The position numbers and the translations under genes are program-made. The notes beneath the pieces were generated by a model. It searched no databases, was not told where the DNA came from, and saw only the letters and a program-made list of their open reading frames with translations. 64,000 bases of DNA from Portulaca oleracea (lineage: Eukaryota; Streptophyta; Magnoliopsida; Caryophyllales; Portulacaceae): the NCBI GenBank assembly GCA_029582165.1, contig CM055875.1, positions 9,615,203-9,679,202 on the forward strand. Reading direction: 5' to 3'. Below, piece after piece: positions 21,965 through 32,771 of the stretch (position 1 is its first letter; every line of letters begins with the position of its first letter).

Positions 21965-24451
21965 TCCCGTCAACTTGCTTCTTCCTCTTACGTTTCTTGA
22001 AGAGACTACAAACTCTCTTCTTAAACGCTTTGAAATCATCATAGATTCCTTTTATGCTTGACTTGAACTTCCACTTTCTTCCAAATTTTCTCATAACTAA
22101 TCCAATGACATCATGGAACTTCAAATCTCGTTTCTTCATAGAGAATGTAGGAACCTCATATAACTTCTCAACTTCAAAGTATAGATTCACAAGCTTGTAA
22201 CTCATGATGAAGACAATAGTAAGACTTCCTTGAATCCATGGTACTTCAACCTTAGAATTCAAGCTTTCATCTCCATATAGTATAGAAGGATTACAAATAT
22301 CACAACATTGTAACGTTTGCTCAATGTCAACGATCATGCTAGGCCAGAAATAATACTCCTTCATCTTGTAATACGTATTGAGAAGACCCAAATGATCAAA
22401 AGAACTTCCATGTACTTCCATGATTAAGAAGTCACGAATTCCACTCCTTGGAATACACAATTGATTCCCTTTGAAAAGAAATCCATGAGTAATATGAAAG
22501 GGTTGTTGATGATGCTTCTCACATACCTTGAATACTTCTTTAAAATCATCATCATCTTCATATAACTCCTTGATATATCCAAGCTCGAGTAATTTTGAAT
22601 CAAACATGTATCTCCTCGTTAGAAAATTTCCTTTAGTCAAAGGACTTGCTTCCTCCAAGTGACTTGATTTTGATGAACAAATCAAGTACTTCATCTCAAA
22701 GTATAACGATGGCTTGATCTCCTTATCATATGAAGCATACTCCAATACTTTGTAAGAATCACAAAGCTTAAGGATGAATCCTCCATGATAACAATCCTTT
22801 TGCTCAAATATCCTCATGATAATAACAAGTATGAATGTAAAGCCATAAGCATGAAGCTTCTCCTTTTCTCCAATTAGTATATCACCAAAATAATCCATGG
22901 GAAAACTTCCTTGAGATAGGACTTCACCTTTCTCAACTCCATTTGTAATGAACAAATATGATGCGAGAATAGGAAATAAAAGAATATGATGATCTTTAGC
23001 ATCCTTTAAGAGACATAGTACCTCAAGTATAGATGAAAGTATTGATCCTTCTTGAATATTTCCTTTCTTCCTTTTGTCCACTTGAATTACTCCATTTGAT
23101 GAGATATGTTGAGATAGCTCATTCTTGGACGAGAGGTAAGGACAATTCTCCAAGTACTTCTCCAATTCTCCTTGTGGCTCCTCATGCTTTGTCATGATCA
23201 AGACTAACTCCAAAGGATTTACATGCTCCTTTCTACTTCTACTACATACAAAAATGTTATCAAAGTATACAAATACAATCTCTTTACATTGCAATGGTAC
23301 ATACTCTTTCAAAATATGTTGTACACTATGAGAACCAAAACCGTTGATGTAGTTATCCACGAATTGAGTTTGATCCCAAAGAGATAAGTGAGAGAGGTCA
23401 CTTGTCGATGGTGCTTGTCTTTCATCCAAATATTCACAAATGAGAACAAGTGATGGCATAGGATCTTGATCCTTTATAGGCTCACGGTTTCCAACCTCCA
23501 TTGGTGTAAGATGAGACTCCTTGGTTCTTCAAATTCATGATACTTATTCTCCATAAGTGTCATAAGAGTACTTTGATCCTCTGTGGGCCATGAGTTACAA
23601 GAGGGTAATAAGGACGTCTCTTGGAGCATGATACTCCAATCATACAACTTTGATTTTCCAAACAAAGTATAACAAAAATCCATAGAAGTAATATTACAAT
23701 ATAATGAATCTTTGCAAATCTTGTAAAAACAAAGACTTACTAAACTTCTTGGATCAAGGTGTATGTTGTCGCCATAAACGTGTAGAATAGGAAGTGAATA
23801 GCTCTCCAAATCCTTCATTTTGATCCTCTTTGCAGAAACGTCAATGTCAAGATCAATGCCCTCGTCAATACTACAATGGGAAGTACAATCTTCTCCTTCT
23901 TGATTCAATGGACATACTTCTTCTTGAATGGTATATTGAGAGTAAGAAATAGGCTCTCTTTGTTGTAGATCATTTGATACACTAGCTTCTTTCAAGACTC
24001 TACTTACAACAAGCAACTCTTCTCCACTTAATTCTTCTACATACATCGTTTCTAGTACAATATCCTCTTCTTTTTCTTCCTCATGTACTTCATGAGGCAC
24101 GCTACATACCTCATTCATGCCAAGTTTATGAACATCCTCATGCTCGTGAAATACATAAAATACCACACGTTCAATTTCTGGTTGCATGCTTAACGATGTT
24201 TGACAATCAACCAAAGATACTTCTTTCTCCTTAGGACATGCACTTTCAATATGATCAAAACTTTGGCAATGTAGTAGACATGTACTTGGAACAATGATTT
24301 CCTTTTCTTGGACAATAGGAGTGGGACGGTTTTTGTGCTGATTTGAGGAGTTTTGGGCAGTAGGTATAGAGAGGTCTAAGGCTTGTTTTGTGGAGCTATG
24401 GATAGGATGTTGTAGGGGCTGTTTTGTAGGTTTTTGAACCGTCGGTTTAGG
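21965..24451 (-). pseudogene. E polyprotein, middle section (noa family)
   Basis: It is read from 24446 leftwards. Visible parts: a Pro-rich spacer; a relict zinc knuckle with altered spacing (CLLHCQSFDHIESAC); an acidic linker; a protease relic in which NQEGEDCTS replaces IIDGGSCTN, losing the catalytic Asp; SLVSLCFYKICKDSLYCNI; an RT relic VYFDNIFVCSRSRKEH; RNase H/integrase relics (KGNQLCIPRSGIRDFL, YYFWPSMI, CCDICN); and the basic tail ending KKQVDG at 21970. One frameshift near 23490 separates two long open parts (246 and about 510 codons). A-alpha interrupts the tail and F interrupts the spacer. Alignment with A-alpha is clear along the length, so this is a decayed gag-pol homologue, not a host gene. 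Confidence 0.82.
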
Positions 24452-25516
24452 TGATGCATAATGGGATCAAAGATGATCACATTACACACGATTTAAGCAT
24501 CTTTAAAAACCAAAATAAGAATCTTGCTTCTCAAAGTTCTCAAGGATCCAAAAATGAATGATAATGGATGAAGATAAACGAAAAGGGGGATTAATTCGTT
24601 TACCAAGATCAAATGGAAGTTTGATGAACGATGGAATGACGATTGATGAATGATGATGAACGACACTCTTTGAACGTTTGAAGAACGAATGAAGATGATT
24701 GAATGCTTGATGAGTTCTTGATGAATTCTTGATGAATGTCGTTTGAATGGTTGAATGATAATGGCGATTTGAAGCTCTTTGAAGGATATAGACACACAAC
24801 CTTCAAGACTCTTCAATTCCTTCCTTTCACCATCTAAGATAGCCAATCTTAGAATAGAAGAAGCGGATACTCGTTCTCCCTCAAGAGAAACGAAAGTTCT
24901 AGCACAAAACTAGAGAGAAAACAACACCTTGTGTTTGTTTTTGATTTATTGAATGACTTGAATTGAATGAACACAATGGCACCCTAGGGGGTCTATTTAT
25001 ACTACTTTAGGGACCCCTTGGACGTGTACCTAGGGTTCAAGAAACCAAGAATCAACTATTACATCATATATCCTATTTATGACATCATAAACTCTAAAAT
25101 ACAACTCTAGAAAGAAATTGCTATAACTCCTTCAATACTTGTCCGTTTTCAATGATTCAAAAACCATTGGAAAGCTTATTGAAAGAGCTCCAATCTGTCT
25201 TTTGATGATTTCCTCAATAGATGTATGGATCTAGAGTTATAGAGCAAAATATCGAACTGTACTTGATGGAGTCCTATGCTGCCGTGAGAGATGACTTCTC
25301 AATAAGGACTTGAGAGTTATTTATGCTCATTGATGTCCTCCAAAATGTGAGAGTAACTCCATGTAAGCTAGAATACCATCAAGGTCCTTCATGCTATCTT
25401 CCTTGAGCTAATAAACCCTTGTAGTTGTTGATACCCAAGGCGACATTTGTAGCTTCTAGCTAGATTGAGGTCCTTTAGCTAGGCCTTGATGTATATAGCT
25501 AGGCAAATATACATCA
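24452..25516 (-). repeat. F 3' LTR
   Basis: Nearly identical to 29879-30937. One visible difference is near 25253-25275, where the 5' LTR lacks several bases (30683-30704). Confidence 0.93.
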
Positions 25517-27021
25517 TTCTCCCCCGGTTGAAAAAGTTTGTCCTCAAACTTAGACAAAACTTCTTCTTCCTTGTTTTCCTTCCTTCTTTATAAGATGTCT
25601 TCCCATATGAGTTATTGACATCACTTCTCTTGTTCCTTCTTATGAGTTTACAACTTCTCTTCTTGAATGCCTTGAAATCATCATAGATTCCTTTGATGCT
25701 TGACTTGAACTTCCACTTTCTTCCAAGTCTTCTCATGAATAAGCCAATGATATTATGGTGCTTCAAATCTCGTTTATTCATGGAGATTGTAGAAATCTCA
25801 TATAACTTCTCAACTTCAAAGTATATATTCACAACCTTGTAACTCATGATGAAGACAATAGTAATATGGTGTTCCATCTTTGAAGGATGACCTTCAACGA
25901 TCTTAATATCATCTTGACTTCCTTGAATCCATGGCACTTCAACCATAAAATTCAAGCTTTCGTCTCCATATGGTATAGAAGGATTGCAAATGTCACAATA
26001 TTGCAGTTTATACTCGATATCAACGATCATGCTAGGCCAGAAATAATACTCCTTCATCTTGAGATACGTATTGAGTAGACCCAAATGATAAAAAGAACTT
26101 CCATGTACTTCCATGATCAAGATTTCACGAATTCCACTTCTTGGAATACACACTTGATTCCCTTTGAAAAGAAATCCATGATCAATATAAAAGGATTGTT
26201 GAGGATGCTTCTCACATACCTTGTATACTTCTTTAAAATCATCATCATCTTCATACAACTCCTTGATATATTCAAGACTAAGTACTCTTGAATCAAACAT
26301 GTATCTCCTCGTTAGAATACTTCCTTTAGTCAAAGGACTTGCTTCCTCCAAGTGACTTGATTTTGATGAATGAATCAAGTACTTCATTTCAAAACATGAT
26401 GATGACGTGATCTCCTCTTCATATGAAACATACTCCAATACTTTGTAAGATTCACGAAGCTTAAGCATGAATCCTTCAAGATAATAATCTTTTTGCTCAA
26501 ATATCCTCATGATAGCAATAAGTATGAATGCTAAACCATAAGCATGTAGCTTCTTCTTTTCTCCACTTGGTATATCACCAAAATAATCCATGGGACAACT
26601 TCCTTGAGATAGGACTTTAGCTTTCTCAACTCCATTTGTAATGAACAAATATGATGCAAGAATAGGGAATAAAAGAATATGATGATCATTAGCATCCTTT
26701 AAGAGACATAGTACCTCAAGTATAGATGCAAGTATGGACCCTTCTTGAATAATTCTTTTCTTCCTTTTGTCCACTTGAATTACTCCATTTGATGAGATAT
26801 GGTGAGATAACATATTCTTGGACGAGAGGTAAGAACATTTCTCCAAGTACTTCTCCAATTCTCCATGTGGCTTCTTATGCTTCGCTAAGGCTAACTCCAA
26901 AGAATTTACATACTCCTTTCTACTTCTACTACATACAAAAATGTTATCAAAGTATACACATACATTCTCTTTACATTGCAATGGTACATACTCTTTCAAA
27001 ATATGTTGTATACTATGAGAA
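25479..27021 (-). pseudogene. F polyprotein, C-terminal half (RT/RNase H/integrase relics)
   Basis: About 513 codons are open from the solo-LTR junction to a stop inside the 3' LTR. RT relic VYFDNIFVCSRSRKEY replaces YFDD. The RNase H-integrase junction is homologous to A (RRYMFDSRVLSLEYIKELYEDDDDFKEVYKV, given here only as a landmark near 26210-26300). Integrase zinc-finger remnants follow (HGFLFKGNQVC, YCDICN). The catalytic-core D,D,E residues are missing: KRDLK occupies the SDRDSK position and no TEVVN segment exists. The tail is IKGIYDDFKAFKKR then NRGRMMYICLAIYIKA, the last part LTR-encoded. F carries a ~20-residue segment (QDDIKIVEGHPSKMEHH, near 25870-25920) that B1, E and G lack, so it is a distinct subfamily with an otherwise collinear frame. 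Confidence 0.83.
25517..25528 (-). promoter_or_regulatory. F polypurine tract
   Basis: ACCGGGGGAGAA on the minus strand beside the LTR, within the coding frame. Confidence 0.85.
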
Positions 27022-28119
27022 TGATGCATAATGGACCAAGGGTTGATCACATTACACACAATCTAAGGATCTTTAAAAGCGAAGATAGGAATCTCCCTTC
27101 TCAAAGTTCCAAAGAACAAAAAATGGAATAGAAATGGATGAAAAAGATGGTTACCAAATGAATGGAAATGATGAACGAACGAATGATTGATGAATGTAGA
27201 ATGAATGGACGAATGTAGGAATGTTGAAAACGAATGGATTGATGAATCTATCTTATGATTTAGCACTTTAGATGTGTAAATGAAAGATAGAAACAATGAA
27301 AATGCAATTTGAAAGAATTCTAATGAATCAAACAAAACTCACTAGAATGATAGAATGATAATGGCTCTTTGAAGAATCTTGGAGCATACAGCCACACCAC
27401 CTTCAAGAATGCTTCAAATCCTTCCTATCACCACCAAGGACGCCAATCTTGGATAGAAGAAGGGGATAGTTTCCGTCCTCCCTCAAGAGAAACGAAGAGA
27501 CTAGCACAAAGCTAGAGAGAACAACACATCATCTGTTTGATTGTATTTTGATATATGATTGAATGATTGAATGAATACAATGGCACCCTAGGGGGTCTAT
27601 TTATACAACTTTAGGGACCCCTTGGACGTGTACCTAGGGTTCAAGAAACCAAGAATCAACTATTACATCATATATCCTATTTATGACATCATAAACTCTA
27701 AAATACAACTCTAGAAAGAAATTGCTATAACTCCTTCAATACTTGTCCGTTTTCATTGATTCAAAAATCATTGGAAAGCTTATTGAAAGAGCTCCAATCT
27801 GTCTTTTGATGATTTCCTCAATAGATGTATAGATCTAGAGTTATAGAGCAAAATATCGAACTGTACTTGATGGAGTCCTTTGCTGCCGTGAGAGATGACT
27901 TCTCAATAAGGACTTGAGAGTTATTTATGCTCATTGATGTCCTCCAAATGTGAGAGTAACTCCATGTAAGCTAGAATACCATCAAGGTCCTTCATTCTTT
28001 CTTCCTTGAGTTAATAAACCCTTGTAGTTGTTGATACCCAAGGCGACATTTGTAGCTTCTAGTTGGATAGAGGTCCTTTAGCTAGGCCTTGATGTATATA
28101 GCTAGGCAAATATACATCA
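27022..28119 (-). repeat. Solo LTR of a B-type element inside F
   Basis: 1098 bp with TGATG...CATCA ends and a perfect GAGAA duplication (27017-27021 and 28120-28124). No internal region is present, so it arose by LTR-LTR recombination. Confidence 0.94.
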
Positions 28120-29598
28120 GAGAACCAAAACCGCTGATGTAGTTATCCACGAATTGAGTTTGATCCCAAAGAGATAAGTGAGAGAGGTCACTTGTCGATG
28201 GTGGTTGTCTTTCATCCAAATATTCACAAATGAGAACAAGTGATGGCATAGGATCTTGATCCTTTATAGGCTCACGGTTGCCAACCTCCGTTGGTGTAAA
28301 AATGAGACTCCTTGGTTCTTCACATTCATGATACTTATTCTCCATAAGTGCCATAAGAGTACTTTGATCCTTCTTGAGCCGTGAGACACAAGGTGGTAAT
28401 AATGACGCCTCTTGGAGCATGATACTCCTATCATACAACTTTGATTCTTCCAACAAAGTATAACAAGAATCAATAGAAGTAATATTGCAATATAATGAAT
28501 CTTTGCAAATCTTGTAAAAAACGAGACTTACTAAACTTCTTGGATCCGTATGAAGATCATTGCCATGGTGTGAATAACTCTTCATTTGCAATTCTTGGAC
28601 ATTTGTTGTAGCGAGGCTAATATCTTGGTCAAGATCAATGTCAACGTCAATGATGGCACAACTTTCTCCTTCTCGGATCAATGAACACATTTCATCACGT
28701 AGCTCTCCTCCATTCAATTCTTCTATTTCCTCTACTTCAAGATCCTCCTCTATGTGTGCCTCATTTACTTCTTTAGCCATGCTACTACATACTTCTTGAA
28801 CTTGCTCATTTTCAACAAAAACATCACATTCGGCAAATTCAACTTCTTCATTCACGCCTTTCTCCTCATATAATGGGTTGTCATATACTTGAAACTCTTC
28901 ATTATTCTCCTCATACAATGGATTGTCATACACTTTAAACTCATCTTTAGGCACGCTACATACTACATTAACTTCCTCATTTGTGCCTAGGTTATCACAT
29001 ACTTCATGAACATCATCATACACGTCAAATACATCAAATGATTCACTTCCAAATTCTGGTTGCTCATAGGATGACGTTTGACATACACTTTCAACATGAT
29101 CAAAATGAGTTCTATCCCAAAGTTCTTTACTCTTTACTTCTATTTCAACATCAAGGGCTAAAGAACTTAACTCCTCCAAGTTTGCGTAAGATTGATGTAC
29201 AACAACACACCAAATGTAATCATTAAGACCAAGAGTATAACATACCAAAACGTCTTGATCATTCTCCTTAAGGCCATACTCCGTAGTTGCCGTAAATTCT
29301 ATGGTATATTCAATCACGTCCTTGCTCCTTGCTTCATTATTTCAAGCTTGTTGAAGTTATCTCCTTTGTATTTGTAGGGCAAGAACTCTTCTTGAACTTT
29401 ATTTCCATTCTTCTTGCTGGAACGTTTACTCCATTCATAAGGTGCTTCATATTCAACCTTAGAAGAGTGAACCACACGTGATTTTGTGCTTCTTGATCCC
29501 TTTGGAAGAATCCCAAGTTCTTCCATTTGTCTGGTGAGATCATCAAGTTGTTGCTTCAAGCATTGTAGCTCACGTTGGGAATTCTTGCTAGAATCGTC
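28120..29598 (-). pseudogene. F polyprotein, N-terminal half (gag-like and acidic linker)
   Basis: It is read from MDDSSKNSQRELQCLKQQ at 29598. Then come a charged segment with VEYEAPYEWSKRSSKKNGNK, a frameshift near 29320, a reduced gag core (LNDYIWCVVVHQSYANLEELS), no zinc knuckle and an acidic linker with two YDNPLYEE repeats (near 28860-28960). A second acidic block (NEAHIEEDLEVEEIEELNGG) and a protease relic (IREGESCAI) follow. The part from 29317 to 28125 is open. Start choice: first in-frame Met before the QREL helix, as in D and G. Role: probably a residual capsid-like protein (inference). Confidence 0.78.
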
Positions 29599-29862
29599 CA
29601 TCTTGATCAATCTTGGTGCAAAAAGATTGCAAGATTCATGGTTTAGGGGTTTTGGATGGGTAAAGGACGAGAGTGGTTTGTATTTGGGGCGGATTGTGTT
29701 TGGGCTATGGGTTCTTTGTGGAGTTTATGGTTCTTTATGAGTTCTTTATGAGTTCTTGGAAGAACTCATGGGTGGCGTGATGATGGGGGAATGGTGGGGA
29801 TGGATTTTTGATGGAAAGATGGTGAAAAGATGGATCAAGAACTAAGAGAATCAATCTCCTAA
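29599..29862 (-). other. F untranslated leader
   Basis: Non-coding; contains the shared AGTTCTTCCAAGAACT-type module at 29707-29772 (seen on the + strand as GAGTTCTTGGAAGAACTC). Confidence 0.7.
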
Positions 29863-29874
29863 GCTCTGATACCA
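29863..29874 (-). promoter_or_regulatory. F primer-binding site
   Basis: TGGTATCAGAGC on the minus strand, 4 bp from the LTR. Confidence 0.92.
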
Positions 29875-29878
29875 ATTT

Positions 29879-30937
29879 TGATGCATAATGGGATCAAAGA
29901 TGATCACATTACACACGATTTAAGGATCATTAAAAACCAAGATAAGAATCTTGCTTCTCAAAGTTCTCAAGGATCCAAAAATGAATGATAATGGATGAAG
30001 ATAAACGAAAAGGGGGATTAATTCGTTTACCAAGATCAAATGGAAGTTTGATGAACGATGGAATGACGATTGATGAATGATGATGAACGACACTCTTTGA
30101 ACGTTTGAAGAACGAATGAAGATGATTGAATGCTTGATGAGTTCTTGATGAATTCTTGATGAATGTCGTTTGAATGGTTGAATGATAATGGCGATTTGAA
30201 GCTCTTTGAAGGATATAGACACACCACCTTCAAGACTCTTCAATTCCTTCCTTTCACCATCTAAGATAGCCAATCTTAGAATAGAAGAAGGGGATACTCG
30301 TTCTCCCTCAAGAGAAACGAAAGTTCTAGCACAAAACTAGAGAGAAAACAACACCTTGTGTTTGTTTTTGATTTATTGAATGACTTGAATTGAATGAATA
30401 CAATGGCACCCTAGGGGGTCTATTTATACTACTTTAGGGACCCCTTGGACGTGTACCTAGGGTTCAAGAAACCAAGAATCAACTATTACATCATATATCC
30501 TATTTATGACATCATAAACTCTAAAATACAACTCTAGAAAGAAATTGCTATAACTCCTTCAATACTTGTCCGTTTTCATTGATTCAAAAACCATTGGAAA
30601 GCTTATTGAAAGAGCTCCAATCTGTCTTTTGATGATTTCCTCAATAGATGTATGGATCTAGAGTTATAGAGCAAAATATCGAACTTGATGGAGTCCTTTC
30701 ACGCGTGAGAGATGACTTCTCAATAAGGACTTGAGAGTTATTTATGCTCATTGATGTCCTCCAAAATGTGAGAGTAACTCCATGTAAGCTAGAATACCAT
30801 CAAGGTCCTTCATGCTTTCTTCCTTGAGCTAATAAACCCTTGTAGTTGTTGATACCCAAGGCGACATTTGTAGCTTCTAGCTAGATTGAGGTCCTTTAGC
30901 TAGGCCTTGATGTATATAGCTAGGCAAATATACATCA
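29879..30937 (-). repeat. F 5' LTR
   Basis: 1059 bp, paired with 24452-25516. It contains TTGATGARTTC-type short repeats (30135-30165) like those in leaders. Confidence 0.93.
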
Positions 30938-31518
30938 TTAGGAGATCTTTGTGGCTGTTTTGTAGGTCTTTGGACGTGAGGCTTGGGATTGATTTGGGGC
31001 TGTTTTGGGATGTTCTTGGCGTGGGGTTTTGTGGTTGGTATATTTGGTTTTAGTTGTAGATGGTTCTCGCCCCAAGGTTCTTTCATCTTTGCCTCCATCT
31101 CAACATTAAAAGCCAAGGAACTTAACTCTTCCAAGTTTGAATAAAATTGACATACAACAATATCTCCAATGTAATCATTAAGACCACTTAAGTAACATAC
31201 CAAGACTTGGGGGTCATCCTCCTTAAGAGCATACTTCCATAGTTGCATTCTGAATTGTATCGTGTATGGAACCACGTCCATGCTCCTTTGCTTCATTCTT
31301 GCAAGTTTGATGATGTGGTCTCTTTTGATTGGCGAAAATTCTTCTTGGACATGATATCCCTTCTTCTTATTCAAACGTGTACTCCATTCGTATGGAGCTT
31401 CATATTCATTATCATAAGGACTCCTTTCATATGAACCAAACGTGCTTCTTAATCCTTCCTTTTGAATGTTCCCAAATTTTTCCATTTGATTCAGATTTGA
31501 TGTCAAATTAGAACTCAC
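30938..31518 (-). pseudogene. E polyprotein, N-terminal gag-like part
   Basis: It is open from MSSNLTSNLNQMEKFGNIQ at 31518 until the F insertion. It carries a coiled-coil-like start, VEYEAPYEW-like NEYEAPYEWSTRLNKKKG, the gag core relic YTIQFRMQLWKYALKEDD and LVCYLSGLNDYIGDIVV, then a Lys/Pro/Gln spacer (KPHAKNIPKQPQINPKPH). It continues at 24446 on the far side of F. The start is the first Met in frame; an upstream start cannot be excluded because this N terminus differs from B1 and F. Confidence 0.78.
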
Positions 31519-31731
31519 GTTGGGTAAAGGATGGAATTAGGCTAGGCTTGTGTTTAGTCTTAGGGTTTTTTGTGGAGCTTAGGGTTCTTGATGAATTCTT
31601 GATGAGTTCTTGGAGAAAACTCCAAGATGGCGTGTGAATGGTGGTGAATGGCGTGTATATGGGTGATGTTTTGATGAAAACAAGGTAAAAGAAACTAGAG
31701 AAATCAACTAGCAAAGCTCTGATACCAATTT
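31519..31731 (-). promoter_or_regulatory. E leader and primer-binding site
   Basis: The primer site TGGTATCAGAGC (minus strand) is at 31716-31727. The short leader carries a degenerate version of the shared repeat module at 31564-31625 (GAGTTCTTGGAGAAAACTCC, where the palindrome is altered). Confidence 0.85.
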
Positions 31732-32766
31732 TGACGCATAATGGATCAATACAAATCCATTATACACGAAATGCTAAGGATCTTTCCACAAGTGAAAACT
31801 TGCAATAGTTGAATTTCTCAAAAACTAGTTTCAAACGAAAGAATGGGATGAAATAGATTGAAAATGGACGAATGGAAAAGGCTAAACGAGAGTTCTAAAT
31901 GTGATGAATTGAATGACAATCAAAAGAATCAAAACAATGGCAAAAACGTACCAATTGTAAAAGAACTCGTGGAATTGACGTAGAAACTTGATAGATTTTG
32001 GCAATGGAAATCTCCTTGATTGATACAGACACACCAATATCAATTTAATATCCAACTCCTCCTTTGCACCATCCAAGATTGCTCCCTCTTGGAATAGAAG
32101 AAAAGATTCAAAGGATTCTCCCTCAAGAGAACCAGATTCTAACACAAAGGTTAGACAGAAAACAAAGCATAAGCTCTTGTTTGATTATGTGTTTAATATT
32201 GAATGTGAATGAATACAAAGGCACCCTAGGGGGTTTATTTATACTACTCCAAGACCCCCTTGGACGTGCACTTAGGGTTCAAGAAACCAAGAATCAACTA
32301 TTACATCATATATCCTATTTATGACATCATAAAACTCTAAAATACAACTCTAGAAAGAAATTGCTATAACTCCTTCAATACTTGTCCGTTTTCAATGATT
32401 CAAAAACCATTGGAAAGCTCTTTAAATGTACTCCAATCTGTCTTTTGATGACTTCCTCAATAGATGCTTGGATTTAGAGTTATAGAGCAAAATATCAAAC
32501 TATACACGATAAGGTCCTCCATTGCCGCGAATTCAATAAGGACTCTTATTGCCGAGAGTATTTTGAGCTCATTGATGACTTCCATATATGAGAGTAACTC
32601 CATGTAAGCTAGAATAACATCAAGGTCCTTCGTGCTTGCTTCCTTGATGTATAGAGCTTAATAAACCATTGTAATTGATGATGTCGTTGATGTCTTTTGT
32701 AACTTGAAGCTAGATCAAGGTCCTCTTAGCTAACCTTGATGTATATAGCTAGGCTATTATGCATCA
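31732..32766 (-). repeat. E 5' LTR
   Basis: 1035 bp. Its outer base pattern is TGACGCATAATGG at the primer-site side (one change from TGATG). Confidence 0.93.
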
Positions 32767-32771
32767 ATGAG

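Larger units (their letters stand above)
24452..30937 (-). mobile_element. F: noa-type LTR retrotransposon inserted in E
   Basis: A perfect TTAGG duplication (24447-24451 and 30938-30942) flanks it. LTRs are 24452-25516 and 29879-30937. Primer site at 29863, polypurine tract at 25517. The reading frame is interrupted by a solo LTR at 27022-28119. Confidence 0.93.
9118..32766 (-). mobile_element. E: noa-type LTR retrotransposon inserted in the B1 reading frame
   Basis: E is flanked by a perfect ATGAG duplication (9113-9117 and 32767-32771). Its LTRs (9118-10152 and 31732-32766) are both 1035 bp; by eye they differ at about 14 positions. Primer site is at 31716 and polypurine tract at 10153. 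The internal region is split by A-alpha (10334-21964) and F (24452-30937). Confidence 0.93.

Noticed and set aside
24493..24846. 117-codon frame repeated at 29920-30273
   Set aside because: It is a duplicate only because both are F LTRs; composition is low-complexity Ile/His/Ser.
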